This document shows positions 8,201-15,569 of a DNA stretch of 44,075 bases, piece after piece. Source of the stretch: a virus. A program made the translations under genes and the position numbers. The notes under the pieces were generated by a model. The model worked only from the letters and a program-made list of their open reading frames with translations, made no database searches and was not told where the DNA came from. The first letter of the stretch is position 1. Every line of letters begins with the position of its first letter. The stretch is from IMG/VR virus record IMGVR_UViG_3300032331_001077, positions 1 through 44,075 of that record; one strand, given 5' to 3'.

Positions 8201-9261
8201 GGCTGAAGGCCGACAAGGCCGAGGCCCAGAAGGCGAAGACCAAGGCCGAGAAGGACTTGACCGAGGCTACGGAACGGTCTGCCAAGCTGGAGGAGGCGAA
8301 GACCAAGGCCGAGGAGACGGTGAAGGGGCTGGAGGCGGACCTCGCGGCCAAGAACACCGAGCTCAACCGCCAGACCGCCTACGCCATCGGGATGACCCAC
8401 TACATGGCCACCCAGACGGACCCCACCGTGGGGGCCAGCGACCCCGCCACGCGGCGCACCGAGTCGGCCAAGAAGTACGACAACCTCACCCCCGAGGCCC
8501 GTGAGGAGGGGCTGGGGCGGTCCAACGACGAGGTGAAGCGCCTCAAGGAGGAGGTCGAGGACGCCACGGGCGAGGCGCGTGAGGCACTTCAGAAGGAGCT
8601 CGCCGTGGCCGAGGCCGAGAACCAAGCCGCCCGGTTCTCTAACATCGTCAATGGCGAGGAAGACCGTGACGATGACATCGCCACCAAGCTCATCCGCAAG
8701 TTCGGCAAGGAGCGCGGGATCGACGACCCCCACATCCAGACTCTCTTGGAGATAGGAACGAGGGGTCCAGAGGGCCGGAAGGCGTTCTACAACCTCGCCA
8801 GCAAGCTCTCGGACGATGACTTGACCGAGCTCGTCGGGGACATGGGTGGCCCGTCCGCCGACACCCTCAAGAGCTTGGGAGGCTTCGCTGGGAAGGGGGC
8901 GAGGGAGGCCATCCTCAAGATGACGGCGCTCAACCTGTCGGGGGGCGTGGCGACCGAGAGTGAGCTCGACGAGCTAGAAAGCGCCTCCGAGGGGCTGTTT
9001 GAGGGAGTCCGTTCCTCCCTCGCCCGGGCCAAGAGCTCCGGGGCTCGCAAGAAGCTGGTGGAGGGAGCGAAGGGGATGGCATCGTGGATCAAGTCCAGCA
9101 CCGAGAGCCTTCCGGCCAAGCTCTCGGAACAGCGGGACCGCTTCTTGTCGAAGCTCGATCAGATGGCGTTCATCATCAAGCCCTACATCCCTCAAACTTC
9201 CTCCCCCTCGACGGCGAGAGTCGCCGCTCGTTTTCTCTCTTATCCCACGACGGGTAAGTAG
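5296..9261 (+). CDS. Fusion: 2H phosphoesterase + type IB topoisomerase + long coiled coil
   Basis: This 1321-residue protein has three parts. Residues 1-160 form a 2H phosphoesterase (LigT-like) with both catalytic motifs, H29-A-T31 and H117-V-T119. Residues about 175-460 are a poxvirus/bacterial-type topoisomerase IB with the full catalytic set: R247, K283 (GKSG), R342, H393 and nucleophile Y402. The H-to-Y spacing of nine matches the family, so relaxation activity is plausible. Residues about 497-1040 are an extreme Lys/Glu/Ala coiled coil, followed by a helical C-terminal region. The peptide RVAAR[Y/F] sits at 166-171 and 491-497, on both sides of the topoisomerase, and again at 1308-1314 near the end. 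The gene overlaps the HAD gene by 1 nt. A role as a processed or injected virion protein is inference. Confidence 0.85.
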   Translation: MSVGLFIPLPANLAEKFPSLGDHDTSPPHATLLYFGDAPEDTERFLDVLRAHLQQWPREITATLRGLRHFDNPDGTVAYNGVRFDADVAGLRASLIAHLSDNGFPSTDRSPTYYYPHVTLAYLPPNSVGEYRGPVPDGSWTFDEVEVWGLGDDPVALPLGGASTSRVAARYKSKKKIETKDGGEATVYEYGPRQVANRHREKAERVEHLRNHISDLRERVSSDLKSDDPMTRLTALAVSLMDHTCERVGNDDSAKNGHYGVTGWKIEHVTFRGDTVTIEYVGKSGVDHTKTVDHGPTVKALREVCKDRDGGDAIFDTGDAKVSADDVNDYLAEFDVTAKDIRGYRANDEMCKALREERSKGPKDLPRSRKEKDKILKDEFKRALETVAETVGHEAATLRSQYLVPGLEDQYVHDGTVIKSLKTATKTDAEREDEATEKLVKPSPKKKPPRKDLRNERVESEDDPDLDTDDDDLSLNFKKVATSLFAEMAVRVAARYLDAKRDRPSRKERKKEKMKQREEEEDEFLADVEGRKFVNPDTGNEVGFKSLPREEQKKIRAKWRAKREKEKDDDSPEVTIEDSTDEEAKKLEEEYSEGEKPEGEKKPEKKPEDDEEGKRLTEEYEAEKSLTKSELDEAKADEAEAQKAKDEADASAKKEKEKAKAYKAPPSDELLNEVTKDLTTKAKLTDAAAKSTERLIGDTVENQNEAAVEDFKQQSREQAQGILDRAAAGGPKALAIPDGVFPKDAKLGKTYNAEKVESFLEKSRDARDKLHEKAGEAQGDLAKVTEDISENAGKIREHRATIREKAAELRGADKGIADAQKAHTKAEEALKAAISPVRDPKELKSARDAKDRAQSSYDSAVERITSKDPKVKEAEAELDEAEKSLQTAEPEASEEAKAKRDEALKKFEDARETAISNASDDAREEIDLAKKELDEADTALTNARNPKRDPKAVEEAKANALEALKKLDGLKADKAEAQKAKTKAEKDLTEATERSAKLEEAKTKAEETVKGLEADLAAKNTELNRQTAYAIGMTHYMATQTDPTVGASDPATRRTESAKKYDNLTPEAREEGLGRSNDEVKRLKEEVEDATGEAREALQKELAVAEAENQAARFSNIVNGEEDRDDDIATKLIRKFGKERGIDDPHIQTLLEIGTRGPEGRKAFYNLASKLSDDDLTELVGDMGGPSADTLKSLGGFAGKGAREAILKMTALNLSGGVATESELDELESASEGLFEGVRSSLARAKSSGARKKLVEGAKGMASWIKSSTESLPAKLSEQRDRFLSKLDQMAFIIKPYIPQTSSPSTARVAARFLSYPTTGK

Positions 9262-9269
9262 TGGGTGTA

Positions 9270-9331
9270 TCCCGCCGGGAACCCCCCGTTTCGTCCATGC
9301 GCCCACGGTGACCCCGGCGGGACCAAAGGAG
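9270..9331 (+). promoter_or_regulatory. Structured leader with ribosome-binding site
   Basis: A 10-bp perfect inverted repeat (TCCCGCCGGG at 9270-9279 and its complement at 9313-9322) encloses a 33-nt loop and ends two bases before a strong AAAGGAG site (9325-9331). ATG 9342 follows 10 nt later. The arrangement hairpin-then-RBS recurs before 13804 and 24648 and suits stable, highly translated virion mRNA. Confidence 0.5.
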
Positions 9332-9341
9332 AACCACTCTC

Positions 9342-9998
9342 ATGACCACCACCAAGAAGGCTTCCAAGGCGGGTGCTCGCCGCGTTACGGCGAACCTCGA
9401 CGTTCTCGCGTCGCTGTTCCAGAACCACCACCGTTCGCTGGGCATCCCCCAGAAGGTGGCGATGGACTTCGCCTACCGCTGCGACCTCCTGTCGGACAGC
9501 ATCGACCGCCGCAAGCAGGCGGGCTACTTCGACCCGAGCCAGATCGGCAAGGAAGTCCCCGGACCGCTGGTGTACGACGAGAACAACCCCTTCATGGAGG
9601 GGGAGTTCACCCGCGAGGAGTTCCGCGCCCTCGACGAGAAGCAGATGGCTGGTGAGCTCGCGGCGAACGCCGCCGCCCACGTCGCGGACCCCAAGCTCGC
9701 GTCGGTGATCCGCAAGGCTGCGTACAGCGCCGCCCTCGCCGCTCTCCGCACGGCCAAGAAGTCCGAGGAGGCCAAGGCCGAGGAAGCCGAGGAGACCACG
9801 GCGGAAGAGGCCAAGGCGGAAGAGGCCAAGGCGGAAGAGGCCAAGGCCGAGAAGCTCGCCCGCGCCCGCCGCGCCGCGCAGGCTCTCCGTCAAGCCAAGA
9901 AGTCCGAGGAGGCCGAGGAGCAGACCGCCGAGGAGGCTGACGAGGCCAAGGCCGAGGAAGCCAAGAAGTCCGCCAGCGCGTTCGGTCTCTTCCGCTGA
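9342..9998 (+). CDS. Head-block protein with acidic EEAKAEEA tail
   Basis: This 218-residue protein has two parts. Residues 1-125 form a normal globular-looking domain (LASLFQNHHRSLGIPQKVAMDF...). From residue 135 the sequence is a low-complexity Lys/Glu/Ala region with the repeat KKSEEAKAEEAEETTAEEA, three tandem EEAKA units and a basic helix (KLARARRAAQALRQ) between acidic stretches. The same module occurs in the scaffold-like protein at 11998. It has a strong RBS and a structured leader, suggesting abundant expression. The place before the protease and scaffold suggests an internal head/core protein; T4-like core proteins are similarly acidic. Function not established. Confidence 0.75.
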   Translation: MTTTKKASKAGARRVTANLDVLASLFQNHHRSLGIPQKVAMDFAYRCDLLSDSIDRRKQAGYFDPSQIGKEVPGPLVYDENNPFMEGEFTREEFRALDEKQMAGELAANAAAHVADPKLASVIRKAAYSAALAALRTAKKSEEAKAEEAEETTAEEAKAEEAKAEEAKAEKLARARRAAQALRQAKKSEEAEEQTAEEADEAKAEEAKKSASAFGLFR

Positions 9999-10010
9999 AC
10001 GGTGGCCCCC

Positions 10011-10565
10011 ATGAGCACGTCCCGTAGGGGTACCTACGTCAACTATCAAGCCCGGGCGAGCGCCTTCAAGGTGGGCGACCGGGTGTACCCGATTCTCAAG
10101 GGCAACCCGAGCAACGGCGGCACCGTCGTCGCCGTTTGGCCCGCCATCGGGATGGTGGACATTCAGTACCCCCACGGGACGGCTCGTGCCCCGGTAGAGG
10201 ATCTCCTCATCGACCGGGGGACCACCATCGAGTCCGAGGTGGACGTGCAGTCCGACACCGTGCCGGGTGGTACTCACACGGTGCCCGTGTCGGGTGGCCC
10301 GGTCCTAGAGGAGCGGGAGCGGTCAGCGCACCGGGTGGCGTCTCGGCACGTCAAGCAGGCGATCTACTGGGCGGCGAAGGGTCGCCAGTACAGGCCCAGC
10401 AAGACCGAGTTGGAGACGGGCAACCTCTGCTGCCCCCGGTGCGAAGAAGCCTACCTTCGCAAGACGGTGTACAAGCGTGAGGACGGGGCGAGCACGAAGC
10501 TCTACTGCTGCCCCGACTGCCTGTTCCTCATCCGGCGCGACGACATTCTCGGTTTTGAGGAGTAA
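10011..10565 (+). CDS. Zinc-ribbon protein with RVASRH motif
   Basis: This 184-residue protein starts at ATG 10011 with GGTGG just upstream; GTG 10002 is an in-frame alternative. Residues about 15-60 look like a small beta-barrel (FKVGDRVYPIL...GTVVAVWPAIGMVDIQYPHG), KOW/SH3-like in pattern. RVASRHV lies at residues 108-114. The C-terminal 55 residues form a two-knuckle zinc ribbon (CCPRC...CCPDC) of the type seen in small nucleic-acid-binding proteins. It lies between the acidic protein and the protease. The family is unknown to me; a virion-associated nucleic-acid or assembly factor is a reasonable guess only. Confidence 0.72.
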   Translation: MSTSRRGTYVNYQARASAFKVGDRVYPILKGNPSNGGTVVAVWPAIGMVDIQYPHGTARAPVEDLLIDRGTTIESEVDVQSDTVPGGTHTVPVSGGPVLEERERSAHRVASRHVKQAIYWAAKGRQYRPSKTELETGNLCCPRCEEAYLRKTVYKREDGASTKLYCCPDCLFLIRRDDILGFEE

Positions 10566-10571
10566 CCCACC

Positions 10572-11984
10572 GTGGCATTCCTTCGCTACGCCAACGCCCG
10601 TACCGTTCGTCCATTCACCACGGGATCGGGCTGGGACAACGTGCGCGTTGCCGCAGCGCAGGCCCGGATGGATCGGAACCTCGTCGGGCAAGCGTCCAAG
10701 ATTCTCAACGAGCAGTTCGACCCGTCGAAGTACTTGTTGTCCCACGCCACCATCGTGGCGTCCGTGGACTGTCTCGACGTGCCCAACGCCCGTGTCGGCG
10801 CGGCGACGGTGGACGGCAAGAAGGTCAACCGCAAGACGACCGCCTACCGCATCAAGACCGAGTGCGAGCAGTTCATCAACAACAACTTCGACTCGTGGTC
10901 GAGGGATGTGCTCCTCAAGTCGTACAAGACTTTCATCGGGGCGCACAACTTCTTGGAGCACGTCCAGATCGAGAACCTGTCCAAGGGCCGCATCCTCGAT
11001 GCCGTCGCCCGGGACATCGGGGACTCGATCTACATCGACATCCTCATCGCCACGGACCGCAAGCACCGGGAGCTCATCAAGGACATCGAGAGCGGAGAGC
11101 TCTCGACCTTGAGCATGGGCTGCTCTATCGACGGCTCGACGTGTACCAAGTGCGGCCACTGGGCGGCGGACGAGACCGAGTTCTGTGACCACGTCAAGTA
11201 CGCCAAGGGCAACACGTTCTTCGACGAGAAGGGTCAGCGGCACCGCGTCGCGGAGCTCTGTGGCGATGTCTCCCTCGACCCCACGGGCGGGGTGCAGTTC
11301 ATCGAGGCTAGCTGGGTGAAGGTGCCCGCGTTCAAGGGCGCGGTCGCACGGAACCTCATCACCCTGTCCAGCGGCGACAAGAGCAAGACCGCCAAGCGCA
11401 TCGAGAAGGTGGTGGGCTCCGCTGCCCCCGTCATCCCCTCCGACGGGTACCTCAAGGCGGCGCGTACCCTGCTGGCAGACGAGGGTGATGGCGAGGAGGC
11501 TCCTGCGGATGCCCCCGCTGCTGCGCCCCCGGACCCCTTGAAGGAGGTCGCGGACGAGGTGCGGAAGTACGTCCTCGACACCGTGAAGAAGTCTCTCAAG
11601 GAGGACCTCGCCAAGGCTTCCCTCGCCCCGGCCATCCTCCCCCCGAGCGACGCCCCCAACGACACGGTGGTCAAGCAGGCCCGTGCGGTGAAGGCCCAGT
11701 ACCTCGCCGGGGTGCGTAGAGCCATTCGCACCGCTTCCAGCGATAGGGAGCTTATCCAGAAAATCGCACGCTGGAACCACCAGCATTCGATTTTCGTCCC
11801 CGAGATTCTCTATCGTGCCGCCCTAAAGGTCGGGAGCTCGCACAGGTATGCGAGCCTTCCAGCGTTCCTCAACAAGTGTGAGGAGTATCTTGGTCGAGCC
11901 CCCAGCGTGGGCGAAGCCCGTACACTGATCCGACTCGCCAAGCTGCTCACGATTCGTACTGTCGGCGTCAAGCCGAAGCTCTAA
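10572..11984 (+). CDS. Probable prohead (head maturation) protease
   Basis: This 470-residue protein has the layout of a phage prohead serine protease, which cleaves scaffold and head proteins during maturation. A candidate catalytic His lies in GAHNFLEHVQ (H125 or H130) and a candidate Ser in LSTLSMGCS (S181); the roughly 50-residue His-Ser spacing suits the S78/S80-type families. A CTKCGH...FCDH zinc-like motif follows directly after the Ser. The segment FIEASWVKVPAFKGAVARN is typical of these proteases. Residues about 290-470 form a Pro/Ala- and Lys-rich extension that may be self-cleaved. The position between core-like and scaffold-like genes, upstream of the capsid gene, fits. Catalytic assignments are by eye. 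Confidence 0.72.
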   Translation: MAFLRYANARTVRPFTTGSGWDNVRVAAAQARMDRNLVGQASKILNEQFDPSKYLLSHATIVASVDCLDVPNARVGAATVDGKKVNRKTTAYRIKTECEQFINNNFDSWSRDVLLKSYKTFIGAHNFLEHVQIENLSKGRILDAVARDIGDSIYIDILIATDRKHRELIKDIESGELSTLSMGCSIDGSTCTKCGHWAADETEFCDHVKYAKGNTFFDEKGQRHRVAELCGDVSLDPTGGVQFIEASWVKVPAFKGAVARNLITLSSGDKSKTAKRIEKVVGSAAPVIPSDGYLKAARTLLADEGDGEEAPADAPAAAPPDPLKEVADEVRKYVLDTVKKSLKEDLAKASLAPAILPPSDAPNDTVVKQARAVKAQYLAGVRRAIRTASSDRELIQKIARWNHQHSIFVPEILYRAALKVGSSHRYASLPAFLNKCEEYLGRAPSVGEARTLIRLAKLLTIRTVGVKPKL

Positions 11985-11997
11985 CAGGAGAAACACA

Positions 11998-13614
11998 ATG
12001 ACTCGACGCCGTCTGACGTGGAATGGTCGCACCGCTTCTGCCCCCCCGGCCATGCCCGGGTACCAAGAGCCCTCGATTCACCCCGCCGCGTACCCGGACC
12101 CGGAGGCTGACGCCTACGAGAACGGTGACACGAGCTCGTGGGCCGAGGACCCGCACCCCGGTCCGTACCCGAATTCTTTCCACCCGGCGCTCCCGGGCAC
12201 CGAGGAGCCGATGGGCCACCCGGCGACGGACCCCGCCCACTACTTCCCGGCGGGCGTGACGAAGCAGGCGAGCCGCCAGCTTCGCGCCGCGATGGAGGCG
12301 AAGGCCGCTCGCTGCATCCGTCTCGCGACGGCGATGCTGGGCAAGAAGGCCAGCGTGTCGGCCATCGAGGACCAAGCCCTCGACCTCATGAACCTCACCG
12401 AGCGCCAGATCGCCGCCGCCCTCAAGCGCGTGTCGAGCGAGCCGCAGGCGGCGGACCTCCTCGCCATCGAGAACATGACCCTCACCCCGGAGCGGTCGGC
12501 GGACGCGATGCTGGCCGAGATGCTCGCGGAGGAGGCCCCCGTCGCTGGCAAGATGTCGGACGAGCAGGTGGCGGAAGCGATGCTGGCCGAGATGATGGCC
12601 GAAGAGGCTCCCGTCGCTGGCAAGATGTCCGATGAGGCCAAGGCCGAGGGTCTCCTCGCGGAGATGATGGCCGAGGAGGCCCCGGTGGCGGGCAAGATGT
12701 CGGGCAAGCTCTCGGAGGAGATGGCCGAGCAGATCGCGGAGATGGTCGCGGGCAAGCTCTCGGGCAAGCTCTCGGGCAAGATGTCGGAGGAGGCTTCGGA
12801 CGAGGCGCTTCTGGCTTCGATGCTGGCCGAGGTCTCGGGCAAGACGGCGAGCCGCCGTCGTGCGTCGGGCAACTACGACAAGATGCCCGGTGACCAGAAC
12901 GACCCGGCCCACTACAACTTCCGTGCGGAGGGCGTGCTCGCCTCTGCCAAGAAGTCGGAAGAGGCCAAGGCCGACGAGGCGAAGGCCGAGGAGATCGCGG
13001 AGGAGATCGCCGGGGACGTGAAGGGTGCCAAGAAGGCCGCTCTCGTTCGCCGCATCGCCCGCATCCTCGCCGCCAAGAAGTCCGAGGAGGCCGAGGAGAC
13101 CACGGCGGAAGAGGCTGATGAGGCCGACGAGGAGCCCAAGGCTGGCAAGAAGGCTGGCATGACGGCGGAAGTCAAGGCCGCTATCGCGGAGCTCCTCGCT
13201 GACGAGGCGGGTCCGATGGCCGACGACCTCATCTCCGAGGAGGCCCCCGTGGCCGAGGAGATGGCCGACGACCTCATGCTGGACATGATGGGCGACGAGC
13301 TCTCGGGCGACGATGCCCCGGTGGCCGACGACCTCATGGCCCTCTACGGCATGAAGCTCGCGGGCAAGAAGTCGGAGGAGGCCAAGGCCGAAGAGGCCGA
13401 GGAGACCACGGCGGAAGAGGCCGACGAGCAGACCGCCGAGGAGGCCGAGGAGGCCCCCAAGGCTGGCAAGAAGGCGGCGCTTCGTCCGCAGGCCCGCAAG
13501 GCGTCCACGGGCGTCCGCACTCTCGGTGCGGTCTCCAAGGTCGCCTCGGGTGACGTGAACGACCTGTCGAAGCTCTGGGAGAGCGCCCCGGACGTGTCCA
13601 AGGTCTTCGGCTGA
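11998..13614 (+). CDS. Scaffold/core-like protein with acidic repeats
   Basis: This 538-residue protein has a strong RBS (AGGAG) 14 nt after the protease gene. The first 85 residues are Pro-rich. Residues 86-150 are helical (QASRQLRAAMEAKAARCIRLA...). Then come three tandem units containing EEAPVAGKMS (12505-12710), runs of GKLSGKLSGKMS, and C-terminal KKSEEAKAEEAEETTAEEA modules shared with the 9342 protein. Abundant Met, Glu, Ala and Lys with hardly any aromatics indicate an extended helical protein. Position between protease and capsid genes and composition point to a scaffolding or core protein removed by the protease. The last gene of its transcript: a terminator follows 28 bp later. Confidence 0.7.
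   Translation: MTRRRLTWNGRTASAPPAMPGYQEPSIHPAAYPDPEADAYENGDTSSWAEDPHPGPYPNSFHPALPGTEEPMGHPATDPAHYFPAGVTKQASRQLRAAMEAKAARCIRLATAMLGKKASVSAIEDQALDLMNLTERQIAAALKRVSSEPQAADLLAIENMTLTPERSADAMLAEMLAEEAPVAGKMSDEQVAEAMLAEMMAEEAPVAGKMSDEAKAEGLLAEMMAEEAPVAGKMSGKLSEEMAEQIAEMVAGKLSGKLSGKMSEEASDEALLASMLAEVSGKTASRRRASGNYDKMPGDQNDPAHYNFRAEGVLASAKKSEEAKADEAKAEEIAEEIAGDVKGAKKAALVRRIARILAAKKSEEAEETTAEEADEADEEPKAGKKAGMTAEVKAAIAELLADEAGPMADDLISEEAPVAEEMADDLMLDMMGDELSGDDAPVADDLMALYGMKLAGKKSEEAKAEEAEETTAEEADEQTAEEAEEAPKAGKKAALRPQARKASTGVRTLGAVSKVASGDVNDLSKLWESAPDVSKVFG
12505..12710 (+). repeat. Three tandem in-frame repeats (EEAPVAGKMS units)
   Basis: Three copies of a unit of about 26 codons carry LAEM(L/M)AEEAPVAGKMS, with GAGGC(C/T)CC-type codons conserved between copies. 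They lie inside the scaffold-like gene. A diverged fourth version, EEAPVAEEMADD, occurs near 13237. The repeat probably expanded by slippage or unequal recombination. Confidence 0.8.
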
Positions 13615-13642
13615 TCCCGACGCTCTGACCGTCTAAACGAGA

Positions 13643-13673
13643 GGGCTGCGAGAGGAATCTCGCAGCCCTTTTC
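13643..13673 (+). terminator. Rho-independent terminator after the scaffold-like gene
   Basis: A perfect 11-bp stem (GGGCTGCGAGA at 13643-13653 and its complement at 13658-13668) with a GGAA tetraloop is followed directly by TTTTCGTTTT. It separates the head-assembly operon from the decoration/capsid operon. The remainder of the gap, 13674-13772, shows a CGGGGC-AAT-GCCCCG hairpin near 13708-13722 and presumably holds a capsid promoter that I could not define. Confidence 0.92.
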
Positions 13674-13772
13674 GTTTTCTACTCGATAGGTCCACCCGTA
13701 GGGTAACGGGGCAATGCCCCGGCAACTTGCCGCCTACTGACATGGTGTCGGGAAGCAGCAAGGGTCACCACG

Positions 13773-13797
13773 CCCCTGTGAACAGGGGTCAAAGGAG
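13773..13797 (+). promoter_or_regulatory. Leader hairpin and strong RBS of the decoration-like gene
   Basis: The stem CCCCTG / CAGGGG (13773-13778 and 13783-13788) with a TGAA tetraloop lies two bases before AAAGGAG (13791-13797). ATG 13804 follows six bases later. A 5' hairpin directly upstream of an optimal Shine-Dalgarno site suits a very abundant virion protein. Confidence 0.6.
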
Positions 13798-13803
13798 CAC
13801 ATC

Positions 13804-14502
13804 ATGCCTTTGACTGGACAGGCGAGCGGTGGCTGGACGGAGTCCTCGTCGGCCCTTCGGATTCTGCACGTCGGCGTGCGGAACACCGTCGGGAACCTCA
13901 CCGACGACAGCTTCACCCAGACCAACCCTCCGATCATCACGACGGCTGGCACGATTTCGACTTCTCCCGGCGCGCTCACCGAAGTTCTCGGTGTGCTCTC
14001 GGGTTCCGTGGCGTTCACCCGCCCGGACGCGGGGAGCAACTTCATCGGCGGTCCGACCAAGACCGCGATGGCTCTCCCCGCATCGGTGACGCAGGTTCTC
14101 CCGCTGGGCTGCTTCATCAACAGCGCCACGGGCAACCCCTACGAGAACCTCCCCGGCGTCGCGTCGGGCAAGGGTCCGTATGTCGCGGCGATGGGCACCT
14201 ACGGCTCGCGTCTCTTTGAGACGCAGCTTCTCGTCGCCACCACGGGCACCGTGGTCGCGGCGGGCACGGCCCTCACCTACGTCGCGGGCCAGAAGCTCGT
14301 GGCGTCGCAGAACGGCTACCTGATGCCCTCGGTGGTCTTCAACGGCGCGGCCCTCGTGGCCGTGGACAACACCGCTGGTGGCGGTGCGTACAACACGCTG
14401 GAGAGCGTGAACGCGGGCGCGGTCGTGGCGACGACCATCGGCATCCTCAAGATGGCACCCGACTCGGTCATGAACGAGATCGTGTTCGACCAGCGCATCT
14501 GA
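13804..14502 (+). CDS. Head decoration-like protein
   Basis: This 232-residue protein directly precedes the major capsid gene and has an optimal RBS. It is rich in Gly, Ala, Thr, Val and Ser, has few charged residues and looks all-beta (GTISTSPGALTEVLGVLSGSVAF, LPASVTQVLPLGCF, ATTGTVVAAGTALTYVAGQ). Short beta-rich proteins encoded beside the capsid gene are commonly decoration or cement proteins on the capsid surface. That role is inferred from position and composition; no specific family was recognised. A minor structural or fibre role is the alternative. Confidence 0.68.
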   Translation: MPLTGQASGGWTESSSALRILHVGVRNTVGNLTDDSFTQTNPPIITTAGTISTSPGALTEVLGVLSGSVAFTRPDAGSNFIGGPTKTAMALPASVTQVLPLGCFINSATGNPYENLPGVASGKGPYVAAMGTYGSRLFETQLLVATTGTVVAAGTALTYVAGQKLVASQNGYLMPSVVFNGAALVAVDNTAGGGAYNTLESVNAGAVVATTIGILKMAPDSVMNEIVFDQRI

Positions 14503-14523
14503 GGAAGAGAGAGGAACACGACC

Positions 14524-15405
14524 ATGACCACGCCCAACGTCAACACCGCGATCAAGCAGAAGATCATCGGTGACTACATCAAGACCGCCGCTGGCCGTGC
14601 GAAGCTCGCCGCCAGCATGACGCAGCCGCTCCGTACCCGCCGGGACTACATGAGCGTGGGTCGCAAGACCTTCCTCGTGGAGCAGCTTCCCGACGGTGCG
14701 CTGCCGATCTACGACAAGGACCCGGATGTCACGGCCTACGTCGTCGGTGAGGAGGGCGAGAACATCCTCGCCATCACCAAGCCGCGCCGCGTGATCTTCC
14801 CGCTGTTTGAGATCGCCAGCAACCCCGAGATCCCGCTGACGCAGATCAAGGAGCGCCGCTTCGATCTGATCGAGCGTTCGCAGGACCTCGCCCGCGCGAT
14901 GATTCAAGCCGCCGAGGACGAGCGCGTCTTCGCCGTGCTCGACGCCATCGCCGTCAACGGCTTCGACAGCATCCCGGGCGGCACCAACCCGGACATCCCC
15001 GTGGTCGCCCCGCTCAACGGCGCGGTCCTCGCGGATGCCTTCGCACTGATCGAGCGTCACGACCTCCGCGTCGCCCGCGTCTACATGAACGCGCGTGACT
15101 ACGCGGATGTCCGCAAGTTCGGTCGGGACATCCTCGACATCGAGTCGCAGGCGACCCTGCTCAAGACCGGCCTCCAAGCGACCCTCTGGGGCGCGCAGGT
15201 CATCACGAGCCGTCTCGTCCCGGCTGGCACCGTGTACGTCTGCTGCGAACCGGAAATGTTCGGGCGCATCCCGGTCCGTACCGAGCTCACGGTCCTCTCG
15301 GCGGACGACCCCAAGGCCCGCACCATCGGCTTCTCGGTTTTCGAGAATTTGGGCATCGGCGCGTACAACCCGCGCGGTCTCGCCCGCCTCACGATCACCC
15401 GCTGA
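14524..15405 (+). CDS. Major capsid protein, HK97 fold
   Basis: At 293 residues this is a compact major capsid protein forming the icosahedral shell. The N-terminal 30 residues (TPNVNTAIKQKIIGDYIKTAAG...) could be a short arm or removable extension. The middle has the spine-helix-like LIERSQDLARAMIQAAEDERVFAVLDAI, and the C-terminal half has the A-domain-type sequence VYMNARDYADVRKFGRDILDIESQA...LWGAQVITSRLVPAGTVYV with a final IGFSVFENLGIGAYNPRGLARL, a pattern I know from HK97-type capsids. An RBS (GAGGAAGAGAGGA) precedes ATG 14524 and a terminator follows. Confidence 0.85.
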   Translation: MTTPNVNTAIKQKIIGDYIKTAAGRAKLAASMTQPLRTRRDYMSVGRKTFLVEQLPDGALPIYDKDPDVTAYVVGEEGENILAITKPRRVIFPLFEIASNPEIPLTQIKERRFDLIERSQDLARAMIQAAEDERVFAVLDAIAVNGFDSIPGGTNPDIPVVAPLNGAVLADAFALIERHDLRVARVYMNARDYADVRKFGRDILDIESQATLLKTGLQATLWGAQVITSRLVPAGTVYVCCEPEMFGRIPVRTELTVLSADDPKARTIGFSVFENLGIGAYNPRGLARLTITR

Positions 15406-15441
15406 ACCCGAAACGCCCTGTAACACAGGGTGTTGAAGTGG

Positions 15442-15480
15442 ACGGCCCCGGGAGCGAAAGCCTCCGGGGCCGTTTGCTTT
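15442..15480 (+). terminator. Rho-independent terminator after the capsid gene
   Basis: Stem arms ACGGCCCCGG (15442-15451) and CCGGGGCCGT (15464-15473) enclose a 12-nt loop and are followed by TTTGCTTTG. A second small hairpin (AACGCCCTG / CAGGGTGTT, 15412-15434) lies just before it. The same 10-bp arms recur at 15825-15856. Beyond it, 15481-15551 shows no gene that I can support. Confidence 0.85.
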
Positions 15481-15551
15481 GTAGGCACGGTGCGTTTCGG
15501 TGCATTGACAGACACCGAGTTCCCGATGGTGTGGGGGCGGTCCTAGTCCTT

Positions 15552-15569
15552 CTATACAGCCTCTAGGGC
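15552..15569 (+). promoter_or_regulatory. CTAT start element of the lipoprotein gene
   Basis: CTAT begins exactly 18 nt before ATG 15570 and a GGG lies 4 nt before the ATG, too close for a normal Shine-Dalgarno site. The same spacing is seen at four other genes. It may be a -10-like promoter giving a near-leaderless mRNA, or an operator/RNA hairpin. Inference. Confidence 0.5.

Noticed and set aside
9757-9860. Short direct DNA repeats that could suggest a CRISPR array
   Set aside because: Units are in-frame codon repeats of an acidic protein tail without unique spacers, so this is a coding repeat.
13708-13722. CGGGGC-AAT-GCCCCG hairpin as a second terminator
   Set aside because: It has no T-run and follows a complete terminator; it is more likely part of the leader or promoter region.
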